From the NCBI RefSeq assembly GCF_033659955.1, contig NZ_JARUJP010000002.1:1-64000 (forward strand): DNA of 64,000 nucleotides, written 5' to 3'. This stretch comes from Clostridium_AM tanneri. Lineage in GTDB: Bacteria; Bacillota; Clostridia; Clostridiales; Clostridiaceae. This document shows, piece by piece, positions 44,199 through 53,524 of this stretch. Within the stretch, counting starts at the first letter, position 1; every line of letters begins with the position of its first letter. The position numbers and the translations under genes are program-made. The notes below the pieces were generated by a model. The model did not search any database and was not told the origin of the DNA. It saw nothing but the letters and a program-made list of their open reading frames with translations.

Positions 44199-45875
44199 TT
44201 AGAATAATCCGCTTATTACTCCACTTTCATCAACATCGATTCTTTCAGCTGCTGGAACCTTAGGAAGTCCTGGCATCTTCATTATTGAACCAGTTAAAGC
44301 AACAACAAAGCCTGCTCCTGCTGAAATTGTTACTTGTCTTACAGTAATGTTAAATCCTGTTGGTCTTCCAAGCTTAGTTTGGTCATCAGTTAAGGAATAT
44401 TGAGTTTTTGCCATACATATTGGAGTCTTTCCATATCCATTTTTCTCTAACTCATCAATTTCCTTGTTAGCTTGGTCTGTGAATATAACATCATCAGCTC
44501 CATATATTTTTTGAGATATAGCTCTTATTTTCTCTCTTATTGGAAGTTCTGTGTCGTAAGAGAATTGGAACTCATTTTCTCCACTTTCTATTAATCTTAC
44601 AACTTCTTTAGCAACTTCAATTCCGCCTTCTCCGCCTTTTGCCCAAACTTCTGATAACTTAACATTTACGCCAAGTGCCTTACACTTGTCTTCAACAAGC
44701 TTTAACTCAGCTGCTGTATCAGTTGGGAATGCATTTATTGCAACTACTGCTGGTAATTTAAATACCTTAGTTATATTTTCAACATGCTTTAATAAGTTTG
44801 GAAGTCCTTTTTCTAAAGCTTCTAAGTTTTCATTATTTAACTCAGCTTTTGGAACTCCTCCGTTATATTTTAATGCTCTAACTGTAGCAACTATTACTAC
44901 TGCATCTGGTTTTAATCCAGCCATTCTACATTTAATATCTAAGAATTTTTCTGCTCCTAGGTCAGCTCCGAAACCAGCTTCTGTAACTACATAATCAGCA
45001 AAATGAGTAGCCATCTTTGTAGCCATTATTGAGTTACATCCGTGAGCAATGTTCGCAAATGGTCCACCATGAACAAATGCTGGTGTTCCTTCAAGTGTTT
45101 GAACAAGGTTTGGCTTTAATGCATCTTTAAGTAATGCAGCCATTGCACCTTGAGCATTAATTTGACCAGCTGTTACTGGTTCTCCTTTTCTTGTATATCC
45201 TACAACTATTCTAGCTAATCTTTCTTTTAAGTCATTTATATCATTTGATAAACAGAATATAGCCATTATTTCTGAAGCAACAGTTATATCAAAACCATCT
45301 TCTCTAGGCATTCCATTAGCTTTTCCACCCATACCATCTACTACGAATCTTAATTGTCTGTCGTTCATGTCAACACATCTTCTCCAAACAATTCTTCTTG
45401 GGTCTATATCTAATGCATTTCCTTGATAAATATGATTGTCAACCATTGCTGCTAACAAGTTATTAGCTGCTCCTATAGCATGGAAATCTCCTGTAAAGTG
45501 TAGGTTTATATCTTCCATTGGAACAACTTGAGCGTATCCGCCACCTGCAGCTCCACCCTTAACACCAAATACTGGTCCGAGTGATGGCTCTCTTAATGCA
45601 ACTATTGTATTTTTACCTATTTTTGATAAAGCATCTGCTACACCAATTGAAGTAGTAGTTTTTCCTTCACCAGCTGGTGTTGGATTTATTGCTGTACAAA
45701 GAATAAGTCTTGCATTTTTTGAAGGAGTTTTCTTTAAAAGATTATAATCTACTTTAGCCTTATACTTTCCATAAAGTTCAATATCATCTTCAGTAAAACC
45801 TAATTTTGAAGCTATTTCCCTTATGTCTTGTAGTTTACACTCCTGTGCTATTTCGATATCGGATTTAAATCCCAT
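44199..45875 (-). CDS. fhs: Formate--tetrahydrofolate ligase
   Basis: 558 residues, full length for formyl-THF synthetase. It activates formate with ATP and THF as entry to the methyl branch. P-loop NPTPAGEGKTTTSIG (about residues 65-79), LREPSLGPVFGVKGGAAGGG and the folate region. The ATG directly abuts the cooC stop (TAAATG), indicating translational coupling. Formate dehydrogenase, which would supply formate from CO2, is not in this window. Confidence 0.98.
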   Translation of the reverse strand: MGFKSDIEIAQECKLQDIREIASKLGFTEDDIELYGKYKAKVDYNLLKKTPSKNARLILCTAINPTPAGEGKTTTSIGVADALSKIGKNTIVALREPSLGPVFGVKGGAAGGGYAQVVPMEDINLHFTGDFHAIGAANNLLAAMVDNHIYQGNALDIDPRRIVWRRCVDMNDRQLRFVVDGMGGKANGMPREDGFDITVASEIMAIFCLSNDINDLKERLARIVVGYTRKGEPVTAGQINAQGAMAALLKDALKPNLVQTLEGTPAFVHGGPFANIAHGCNSIMATKMATHFADYVVTEAGFGADLGAEKFLDIKCRMAGLKPDAVVIVATVRALKYNGGVPKAELNNENLEALEKGLPNLLKHVENITKVFKLPAVVAINAFPTDTAAELKLVEDKCKALGVNVKLSEVWAKGGEGGIEVAKEVVRLIESGENEFQFSYDTELPIREKIRAISQKIYGADDVIFTDQANKEIDELEKNGYGKTPICMAKTQYSLTDDQTKLGRPTGFNITVRQVTISAGAGFVVALTGSIMKMPGLPKVPAAERIDVDESGVISGLF

Positions 45876-46658
45876 TTAAAATACCCCCATCTCTAATTTT
45901 TCTTTTATTTTTCTTACCTCCTCAACAGTATCCTTATTAGAATCGTAAGGAGATTGATTAACTCTATCAGAACTTCCTACAGCGTCCTTATAATGTATGA
46001 ATCCAAGACAAGCTCCCTCGTCTACATTCTGGAGTATATATTTTTCATCTTCTTCATTTTTAACTTTATTAGCTACTACAAAAATTTTATCTATACCTAT
46101 ATCCTTAGCAAGCCTTCTTACATGCTTGTAAGTTTGAATACTTCTTATTCCAGGTTCTACAACAACGATAAATACATCTACACCTTGGGCAGTTCCCCTT
46201 CCTAAATGCTCTATACCAGCCTCCATATCCATTATAACAATATCTTTATTTTGAAGAATTAGATGTGAAGTAAGCTTTTTAAGAAGAACATTTTCTGGGC
46301 ATATGCAGCCTGTCCCACCAGTGTCTACTGTTCCCATAGTTAAAAGTCTTACACCATTATGTTCTTTACAGTATCTTTCTGGTATATCATCAACCTTTGG
46401 ATTTATTTTAAACATTTTACCAAAGGCTCCTGGAGTTGAACCTGTTCTTTCTGCAACTAACTTTTTCATCTCTGATATTGGAACAATTTCATCCATTAGT
46501 TCCTCTGGGAAACCTAAAGCCAAGGCTAAGTTAGGATCAGGGTCAGCATCTACTGCCAAAACCTTATATCCTTCTTCTGCATATATCCTACTTAATATGG
46601 CTGAGAATGTAGTTTTACCTACACCACCTTTTCCCGTTATCGCCACTTTCATTTTCAT
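45876..46658 (-). CDS. cooC: CooC-type nickel-insertion ATPase for CODH
   Basis: 260 residues from ATG 46658, with AAGGAGG eight bases upstream; the longer in-frame reading to 46715 lacks a ribosome site and runs into the upstream spacer. Walker A GKGGVGKTT, switch DADPDPNLALALG, and the nickel Cys pair in GCICPEN. Works on the C-cluster of CooS, encoded immediately before it. Overlaps nothing but abuts fhs. Confidence 0.94.
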   Translation of the reverse strand: MKMKVAITGKGGVGKTTFSAILSRIYAEEGYKVLAVDADPDPNLALALGFPEELMDEIVPISEMKKLVAERTGSTPGAFGKMFKINPKVDDIPERYCKEHNGVRLLTMGTVDTGGTGCICPENVLLKKLTSHLILQNKDIVIMDMEAGIEHLGRGTAQGVDVFIVVVEPGIRSIQTYKHVRRLAKDIGIDKIFVVANKVKNEEDEKYILQNVDEGACLGFIHYKDAVGSSDRVNQSPYDSNKDTVEEVRKIKEKLEMGVF

Positions 46659-46734
46659 GTGTAGACCCTCCTTATTTGCTACAATAATTGCCTTATATAA
46701 TTCACTGCAATTCACTTATTATATTAATAGTTCA

Positions 46735-46773
46735 TTCAGAATAAGAATAGACTTTTTCTATTCTCATTCTGAA
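46735..46773 (-). other. Intercistronic hairpin cooS-cooC
   Basis: 17-bp stem (46735-46751 with 46757-46773, loop of 5). The single A/C mismatch on the plus strand becomes a G-U pair in the minus transcript, making the RNA stem continuous. No T-run. Confidence 0.8.
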
Positions 46774-46793
46774 ATAAGTATAAACTTCTGGTT

Positions 46794-48686
46794 TTAGATT
46801 CCTATCTTTTTACGTTTTTCATTAACTCTAGCAACTATTTGTTCAACAGTCTTATGTGGATCTGGTTCTACTGTAAATTTAGCTCCCACCCACTCTTCCA
46901 TTCTGTTAGTTAGTATGTCCACAACTTCTGGACTACCTGTAACTGGAGGAGCTACTCCAAGCCATGTATCTATACCTGATGCTACAACATAGCATCCTAT
47001 TGATAAAGCTTTTTCTGACATGTATTCTGGAGCTACACCAACTACTGGTAGATCACTTATATCTACTCCTAAATGAATAGCAGTTGTTCCAACTAATTCT
47101 AAGATACGGCTGATATCTACACAAGAACCCATGTGAAGTACTGGTGGAATATCAACTAATTCACATACTTTCTTAAGTCCTGGGCCAGCAAGTTCTTTTG
47201 CTTCTTTTGAAAGTAAACCGTGTTTAGCTGCTGCTTGAGCTGCACAACCAGTAACAACAACTATTATATCATTCTTAATTAAGCCTTTTATTACTTCAAT
47301 ATGTCCTTCATCGTGAACAGTTTTTGGATTGTTACATCCAACTACACCAGCTGCTCCTCTTATTACTCCAGCAACTATAACGTCTGCAAGAGGTTTAGTT
47401 GATTGCATTGGTCCTATGTGTGAGTTTACAACTCCATCTAATTTATTTAATATTTCTTCAACACTATATCCAACTTCTGCTTTAGTTTTAATATCAGGTA
47501 TCATAACCTTGCTCTTGTCTCTGTTTTTGAAGTTCATTATAGCTTCTTTTACTATAGCTATACCTGTTTCTAATGGTGATTCTTCATCCATTTCCATATG
47601 AACAGCTCCTGTGATACGAGCCTTTGGTGAAGTAGTTATAAATTTAGTATGATAGCTTTCTGTTAATTTAGCAAGTGCTGGGAATATACATTGTACGTCA
47701 ACAACTACTGCTTCTACTGCTCCAGTAACTACTGCTAATTCCTGTTGCATAAAGTTACCAGCTAGTTTAACACCATGTCTCATTGTTGCTTCATTAGCTG
47801 TACAACACATACCGCAAAGGTTTATTCCATCTGCTCCTACTGATTTAGCTAATTCGATTATTTCTGGCATTTCTGCAGCTGCAACTATCATTTCTGAAAG
47901 TACTGGCTCATGTCCATGTAAAACTATATTTACTTGGTTGTCTTCTAGAACTCCTAGACTTGCTTCAGTAGGACGTGCATGAGGTGTTCCAAACATTATG
48001 TCACTGAATTCTGTTGCCATATATGATCCTAACCATCCATCTGCTAGTCCGCATCTTAATGACATTTTAAGCATTTCTTCAGCATCTGCCATACATCCTA
48101 TATGAGTTGAGTGCATGATTGCAACAACTTCTCTATCAAATCCTCTAGGAACTAGATTTAACTTTTCCCATATTTCTTTTCTTTGTGGTGGAACTGTTGG
48201 TGGTAGAACCATATGTCCCTCTTGTCTACCAAAATCTTTTAATCCTGTTTGAGCAAGCTCATGAGCTATATCATATACATCTCTGCCTTCAGTTTCAATT
48301 CCAAATCTTGAAGCAACCTTCATTAATTTCTTTTCATCTTTTACTTTTATAGCTCCTTCTGGACTTGCATGTAATAATTCAAGAACTATACTTCTACCAT
48401 GGTCTGAGTGAGCTGCTGCTCCACCAGCTACCATTCTAGCAAAGTTTCTGGATACGATAACATCTGCAGTAGCTCCACAGATACCTCTTTCAGCACCTTT
48501 TCCAGGAACTGGGCTTACTCTACAAGGTCCCATAGTACAGTTTCTGCAGCACACACCAGCGGAACCGAATCCACAAGCTGCTTTTTGAGCCACTTTTCTG
48601 TCCCAAGCTGTTTCCAAACCTTCATTTTTAGCCTTGTCCAACATTTGAATTGTAGTTTGGTCAATGGAAAGTAATTTTTCACTCAT
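46794..48686 (-). CDS. cooS: Carbon monoxide dehydrogenase catalytic subunit
   Basis: 630 residues. Ni-Fe enzyme interconverting CO2 and CO and feeding CO to AcsB (also called acsA). N-terminal B/D-cluster cysteines in CGFGSAGVCCRNCTMGPC; catalytic C-cluster ligands in CGMCC, VVGCN, GCAAQAAAKHG, GSCVD and GCYVV. ATG 48686 follows AAGGAGGG. First gene of the long minus-strand operon and preceded by about 800 bp of AT-rich sequence containing a Rex-like palindrome. Length matches acetogen CooS/AcsA. Confidence 0.98.
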   Translation of the reverse strand: MSEKLLSIDQTTIQMLDKAKNEGLETAWDRKVAQKAACGFGSAGVCCRNCTMGPCRVSPVPGKGAERGICGATADVIVSRNFARMVAGGAAAHSDHGRSIVLELLHASPEGAIKVKDEKKLMKVASRFGIETEGRDVYDIAHELAQTGLKDFGRQEGHMVLPPTVPPQRKEIWEKLNLVPRGFDREVVAIMHSTHIGCMADAEEMLKMSLRCGLADGWLGSYMATEFSDIMFGTPHARPTEASLGVLEDNQVNIVLHGHEPVLSEMIVAAAEMPEIIELAKSVGADGINLCGMCCTANEATMRHGVKLAGNFMQQELAVVTGAVEAVVVDVQCIFPALAKLTESYHTKFITTSPKARITGAVHMEMDEESPLETGIAIVKEAIMNFKNRDKSKVMIPDIKTKAEVGYSVEEILNKLDGVVNSHIGPMQSTKPLADVIVAGVIRGAAGVVGCNNPKTVHDEGHIEVIKGLIKNDIIVVVTGCAAQAAAKHGLLSKEAKELAGPGLKKVCELVDIPPVLHMGSCVDISRILELVGTTAIHLGVDISDLPVVGVAPEYMSEKALSIGCYVVASGIDTWLGVAPPVTGSPEVVDILTNRMEEWVGAKFTVEPDPHKTVEQIVARVNEKRKKIGI

Positions 48687-49480
48687 TAATAATTCCCTCC
48701 TTGTAGGATTAACTGTATAATTTTAGTCAATCCCTAATATTACCTAAAACCCTATTTTTTATATTAATTGAAAAAAATTGTATGTCCACAATTATAATTA
48801 TAATCCTTTTCTATTAAAAAGAAAAGATTAACAAACAAAAATGTTAAAAAATAAACATTTAACTCTATAAAATTAAGAATACTCAAGTCTAATCCTATAT
48901 TTATTTCTTAAAACACTTATTTTTTTAATTTTTTTATGTATTTATTATAAATTTCAGATGGGTTTTTATTAAGATATAAATACAATTTATATCAGCATGT
49001 TGTTTGAAATTACAGATATAATCTATTACAATTATTTACTTTAGATCAAATTAGTTCAAAATTAATTTCCATGAATTCCTATCTGCTCTTATATTATCAT
49101 AAATTTATCATCCAATGCAAAGTATTTTTTATTTTTTATTCAAAAAATTTTGATAAATAATTTAAGACTCTATATATTATTTATAGGATCTTTAAGTTAT
49201 TCTTCCTATCTAATAAATATTTAAAGCATTTTTCGACATTTTTTTCATATCAGCAAATTATATTATAGCTTCATAAAGATTGTTAAATTTTTAGTAAACT
49301 TTTATTTAAATTTAATAACTTTCAAAAATGATAAGGTTTTCAATAATAATAGAATACTTTTTCAAATACAACGGATTGTTTTCGACAAATAAACTTAGAA
49401 TCTTAAATTTAAAGCTTAAGTTTATTATAAAAACAATACCTTTATAATTGATAAAAATAAGCTTTAATTAAAGAAATATA
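48687..49480. other. Long AT-rich region upstream of the Wood-Ljungdahl operon
   Basis: Nearly 800 bases without a supported gene. It must hold the operon promoter. A candidate on the minus strand is -35 TTGCAT (49115-49120), 18-base spacer, -10 TAATAT (49091-49096), which would leave a leader of about 400 nt. A TTGACT closer to cooS (about 48730) has no good -10. No known riboswitch fold recognised. Confidence 0.5.
48841..48858. promoter_or_regulatory. Candidate Rex operator upstream of cooS
   Basis: ATGTTAAAAAATAAACAT matches 11 of 14 fixed positions of TTGTTAA-N4-TTAACAA; with W allowed at the ends only one base differs. It lies about 155 bases before cooS. Function inferred. Confidence 0.5.
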
Positions 49481-49529
49481 AAAAAAGGCCCCGGATTTAG
49501 TAAGGATTTATCCTTACTATCCGCGACCT
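49481..49529 (-). terminator. Terminator of the peptide transporter gene
   Basis: Long GC-richer stem around AGTAAGGAT / ATCCTTACT with outer GGCC..GGAT and ATCC..GACC pairing, followed on the minus strand by TTTTTTT. It lies just past the stop. Confidence 0.85.
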
Positions 49530-49542
49530 ATATCACTGTATA

Positions 49543-50925
49543 TTATTCCATCATAGATGAAAGTTTTTTGTTAAGAGTAAGTAGTATACCACCACAAAGT
49601 ATAACGGCAACTGCAACTCCACCAAATATTTGTAAGTGTCCTAATTGATCCATAAATCCAGCTAATACTCCTGCTAGTTTATTAGCAACAGATGAACTTA
49701 GTAACCAAACTCCCATAAGTAATGATAAGAATTTCTTTGGTGCTAGTTTACTTACCATTGAAAGTCCTACTGGTGATAAACAAAGTTCTCCAATAGTATG
49801 GAACCAATAAGCTCCAACAAGCCATAACATATTAGCTTTTACAGCTACGTTATCACCTGCATCTCCTCTTTGTAAAACAGCTCCTACCATTAATAAGAAA
49901 CCAAGACCTAAAAGAACTAAACCAGAAGCCATCTTTTTAGGAATACTCATATCCCCTTGTGGTCTCTTAGCTAAACTAATCCATAGCTTTCCTATTATTG
50001 GTGCAAAAATTACTATGAATACTGGGTTTAATGATTGGAACCAAGAAACTGGTAATTCTGTTCCAAATGCATTTCTGTCAATAAAGTCCTTAGTGTATAT
50101 TGTTAATGAACTTCCTGCTTGCTCGAAACCTGTCCAGAAGAATATAACGAAAGCTGCTAATATAAATATAACTGCAGTTCTTTCTTTTTCTTTCTTTGTA
50201 AGTGGTCTATTAGTATCTTCTGAGTTATCGTCGTTATTTTTCGCTTTTGTAACTGGTTTTTTTCCAATGTCACCTAGATACTTATTTCCTAATAAGTTGA
50301 ATATAACTTGTCCTAAAACCATTCCTATAGCAGCTGCTAAGAAACCATATCTAAATCCGTAGTGTATAATTTCTCCGCCTTGTCTAACTGCGAATATTTG
50401 CTCTGCTAAAGTACCACATACTAGTGGAGCGATAAATGCACCTACGTTTATTCCCATATAGAATATAGTAAAGGCAGCATCTTTTCTCTTGTCTCCATCT
50501 GGATATAGTTGTCCAACTATAGCTGAAATGTTTGGTTTAAAGAAACCATTTCCTATTATAAGTAAAAATAATCCTAAATATAGCGCACCCTTAGTTTGGC
50601 TTGCGAACAATGCAAATTGTCCAGCTGCCATCGTTACACCACCTATTGTGATAGCTAATCTTTGTCCTAAGAATCTGTCTGATAAATATCCACCTACTAG
50701 CGGAGTTAAATAAACTAAAGATGTAAATGTACCATATAAGCTCATTGCTGAAGCTTTATCAAATCCCAAACCACCAGATACTAGTGTTCCTGTTAGATAC
50801 ATTACAAGTAAAGCTCTCATACCATAGTAACTGAATCTTTCCCACATCTCTACCATGAAAAGCATATACAGCCCTGGTGGATGTTTCATCTTTTGTTCTT
50901 CACCTTGATTTTTTGCAAGTTCCAT
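49543..50925 (-). CDS. POT-family proton-dependent peptide transporter
   Basis: 460 residues, about 12-14 membrane helices. Imports di- and tripeptides with protons. The motif EMWERFSYYGMRALL (ExxERFxYY, proton coupling) is in helix 1, GGYLSDRFLGQR follows, and FYMGINVGAFIAP is the second PTR2 signature. A charged loop with many Lys, Asp and Asn (residues about 215-245) separates the halves. Monocistronic with a strong terminator. ATG follows AGAGGGG. Confidence 0.94.
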   Translation of the reverse strand: MELAKNQGEEQKMKHPPGLYMLFMVEMWERFSYYGMRALLVMYLTGTLVSGGLGFDKASAMSLYGTFTSLVYLTPLVGGYLSDRFLGQRLAITIGGVTMAAGQFALFASQTKGALYLGLFLLIIGNGFFKPNISAIVGQLYPDGDKRKDAAFTIFYMGINVGAFIAPLVCGTLAEQIFAVRQGGEIIHYGFRYGFLAAAIGMVLGQVIFNLLGNKYLGDIGKKPVTKAKNNDDNSEDTNRPLTKKEKERTAVIFILAAFVIFFWTGFEQAGSSLTIYTKDFIDRNAFGTELPVSWFQSLNPVFIVIFAPIIGKLWISLAKRPQGDMSIPKKMASGLVLLGLGFLLMVGAVLQRGDAGDNVAVKANMLWLVGAYWFHTIGELCLSPVGLSMVSKLAPKKFLSLLMGVWLLSSSVANKLAGVLAGFMDQLGHLQIFGGVAVAVILCGGILLTLNKKLSSMME

Positions 50926-51687
50926 GTTATCCCCTCTTCCTTTTTCTTATTTAATTTAATTTCAAAATTATTTTATCATTATATTTTTATTTTGACAAGA
51001 TATCATTTATTTCCACGGCAATCTTGCGATTAATTATTTCATTTCTTTTATTATATTTATACATTTATATGCAGTATTATAATCATTTCAACAAAAATAA
51101 TTTTTTATAACTTTATATTCTTATAACTTTCTGAGAAAAGTATATATATATACCACTTTATTGCAAAAATTCTTTTTAGAAGATTGCATTTTTTCTTTCA
51201 TCTATTGATATATCTTAACATCTTTGCATTACTATTTCTTCGAATATTACAAACAATGAAAAAACACACCTACTCATATTACACTATTTCACTAACTATT
51301 GCAAACATTCTAGAATAAATGCATCCTTAGTTTTGTTGATTCTTATTGTTATCATTCTATTTATTATTAATATTTATTTAAAAAAAAGAATTTTAATAAT
51401 CCCAGAAAACATTTTCAAAAACTTATAAACTATACCATAAACTTATAAACAAATGGTATAACATTTACTTTATGGTAGAAACTTTTGATCAAATATGTAA
51501 ATATCCTTGTATTTTATGTAATTACAACATTTTACTTCTTATACCTTATAGCTGTTTATTGCATGCCTTTATTTGTGAAATGAATAATTCAAAACTTACT
51601 TATTCCTTTTTTGCTCAATTCAGTATAAGCTTTAAGCTATCGCTTTTTAAAAATACAGACCCTCCACTTAACAGTTTAATCTAAAAT
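50926..51687. other. AT-rich intergenic region between peptide transporter and tRNA-Trp
   Basis: No supported gene. A 70-codon reading frame at 51472-51684 has no ribosome site or recognisable protein features. An inverted repeat TATACCAT / ATGGTATA (51431-51438, 51453-51460) sits within two copies of AAACTTATAAAC. Otherwise nothing identified. Confidence 0.45.
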
Positions 51688-51728
51688 AAAAAAGACCTGA
51701 TAAACTAATTAGTTTATCAGGTCTTTTT
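51688..51728 (-). terminator. Terminator of tRNA-Trp
   Basis: A perfect 18-bp stem AAAAAGACCTGATAAACT / AGTTTATCAGGTCTTTTT (51689-51706, 51711-51728), loop AATT, beginning immediately after the tRNA CCA. Confidence 0.9.
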
Positions 51729-51803
51729 GGCAGGGGTAGTAGGGCTCGAACCTACGACCAACGGTTTTGGAGACCGCTACTCTACCAATTGAGCTATACC
51801 CCT
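51728..51803 (-). tRNA. tRNA-Trp (anticodon CCA)
   Basis: 76 nt on the minus strand with encoded 3' CCA. Acceptor AGGGGTA pairs with TACCCCT; D arm AGCTCAATTGGTAGAGT; anticodon loop CTCCAAA gives CCA; T arm TAGGTTCGAGCCCTA. Immediately followed by a strong terminator. tRNA-Trp is transcribed alone; trpS is 12 kb away. Confidence 0.97.
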
Positions 51804-51881
51804 AAGACAATACTTATTATATATGATATTTTAAAATAATGCAAGCATTTTTTTATTTTACTATAACATTTTAATATCCAT

Positions 51882-52847
51882 CTATTTTATAACTGGTTCC
51901 TCTTCATAAACTTTTTTTAAACTTTCAATATTAGCTTTAAGTATAGCATCATAGCTTGATTCATCATTAATCATCTTTATATTTACAGTTTTAATATTAT
52001 ACTTACCTATTAAAGCCTCGTTATCTTTTAATACAGTATCATTATTATATAGTAAGATTAATTTTTTACTTTCCTTAAGTTTTGATTCTAATTCTAATGC
52101 AGCATTGCTATCCTGTGGTAGTATTCTCTTTTCATTACCTTGACTATTTATCTCCATTACCTTAAAATCATTATACTTTACGAAGTAACTTAATTCATCT
52201 TCTACCACTATAAATGTATAGTCTGCCAGCTTGTCGCGGATTGTTTTCAATTCATTTTGATAGCCTTCTAATCTTTTTAATTGTTCCGAGAAATTCTTTT
52301 CATATTGATCTCTATTTTTAGGGTCTCTATCTTGTATTGAATTCTTTATGTTCAACAATGCAACTTTGTAGTTATCTATATTTAAAAGATAATAAGGGTT
52401 ATCCTTTAAAACTACATCCTTATATTTTACTACCTTATTATATGAAATAAGATTTACTCCTCTAGATACATTTATGACCCCAACCCTGCTTTTGTTAAGC
52501 TTATCTATAAAATCGTTGATCCATGGCTCAAAACCGGCTCCCATATAAATAAATAAGTCCTTCTTTGCTACATTATTTAGACTATCACTTGAAAAGGTAA
52601 AGTTTATCTCTGATTCTCTATCCTTAAACATATATTCAACTAAATGTTTTTCTTTAACTAGAGTTTTTACCATACTATATAACAATTTATCTGTAGTTAC
52701 TATATTTAAATCAACATTCTTTTTTGTTTCCATTTTAGGTAGTTCTTCTATAGCTGCTGACTCCTTCTCTACTTTGCTGCCGCACCCTACAAGAAATATT
52801 ATAATAAAAACTAAAAATACACCTAACTTTTTTCTCAAGTTCTTCAC
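51882..52847 (-). CDS. ZnuA/TroA-like metal-binding lipoprotein, degenerate
   Basis: 321 residues. A Lys/Arg start and hydrophobic segment end in lipobox LVGC (Cys22), so it is a membrane-anchored lipoprotein. The fold follows ZnuA/TroA substrate-binding proteins (DLFIYMGAGFEPWINDFIDKL at residues 97-117 and a long helix rich in charged residues), but the usual His ligands are gone: the HYWLDP-type site reads NPYYLLNID (150-158) and the SHDAF-type site reads VEDELSYF. Only one His (68) is present in the whole protein. No ABC ATPase or permease is adjacent. Zinc binding is therefore doubtful. Confidence 0.78.
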   Translation of the reverse strand: MKNLRKKLGVFLVFIIIFLVGCGSKVEKESAAIEELPKMETKKNVDLNIVTTDKLLYSMVKTLVKEKHLVEYMFKDRESEINFTFSSDSLNNVAKKDLFIYMGAGFEPWINDFIDKLNKSRVGVINVSRGVNLISYNKVVKYKDVVLKDNPYYLLNIDNYKVALLNIKNSIQDRDPKNRDQYEKNFSEQLKRLEGYQNELKTIRDKLADYTFIVVEDELSYFVKYNDFKVMEINSQGNEKRILPQDSNAALELESKLKESKKLILLYNNDTVLKDNEALIGKYNIKTVNIKMINDESSYDAILKANIESLKKVYEEEPVIK

Positions 52848-53064
52848 CTCTATATTTCTCGAATAAAATATATAATAATTATTCTAACAATAACATACTG
52901 TTGAGTTACACATTAAAGTGCATGTTTTACAGATATAGATATATAATATATATTTTACATAATGTATTTTAACAATGCAAACTTGTTACATACTATTAAT
53001 GAAAATTTAATGTTTCTTTTCTTTTTGTTCTATTTTGGATAAAATATCTATGAGGTGAATTTTA

Positions 53065-53520
53065 ATGGAAATTATCGTAGATAGTTTAGAAGATACTATA
53101 AATATAGGAAAAAATCTTGGCTCTCTTGCTAATCCTGGTGATATAGTTTGCATAACTGGTGACCTAGGGTCAGGAAAAACTCATTTTACTAAAGGACTTG
53201 CTAGCGGTCTTGGAATAAATTGCCCTATTACAAGCCCTACATTTACTATTGTAAATGAATACGAAGGCCGTTTAAAACTATATCATTTTGATGTTTACAG
53301 GGTAAATGATCCAGATGAAATAGAGGCTATAGGTTTTGATGAATATATTTTTAGCGATGCTGTAAGCGTTATTGAATGGGCAAACTATATTGAGGAGCTA
53401 ATACCAGAAGAACATATATGGGTGGAAATAAGAAAAATGCCGGAACTAGGTATAAACTTTAGAAAAATTATAATACAATATTATGGAGATAGATATAATT
53501 ATATAAAGGAGCTAGGATAA
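53065..53520 (+). CDS. tsaE: tRNA threonylcarbamoyladenosine biosynthesis ATPase TsaE
   Basis: 151 residues. ATPase that drives turnover of the TsaB-TsaD complex in t6A synthesis. P-loop GDLGSGKTHFTKG, switch SPTFTIVNEYEG, Walker B-like LYHFDVYR and IEWANY. ATG after TGAGGTG. Starts the operon tsaE-tsaB-rimI, with tsaB four bases beyond. Confidence 0.96.
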   Translation: MEIIVDSLEDTINIGKNLGSLANPGDIVCITGDLGSGKTHFTKGLASGLGINCPITSPTFTIVNEYEGRLKLYHFDVYRVNDPDEIEAIGFDEYIFSDAVSVIEWANYIEELIPEEHIWVEIRKMPELGINFRKIIIQYYGDRYNYIKELG

Positions 53521-53524
53521 TTTT

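Noticed and set aside
46659..46715. N-terminal extension of CooC by 19 codons
   Set aside because: No ribosome site before it, while the ATG at 46658 has AAGGAGG at ideal spacing and gives the normal family N-terminus.
51125..51139. CodY-like box AACTTTCTGAGAAAA upstream of the peptide transporter
   Set aside because: Four mismatches to AATTTTCnGAAAATT in a very AT-rich region, and about 200 bases from the start codon; too weak to call.
51472..51684. 70-codon reading frame in the gap before tRNA-Trp
   Set aside because: No ribosome-binding site, atypical composition, no recognisable protein features, and it lies in AT-rich spacer.
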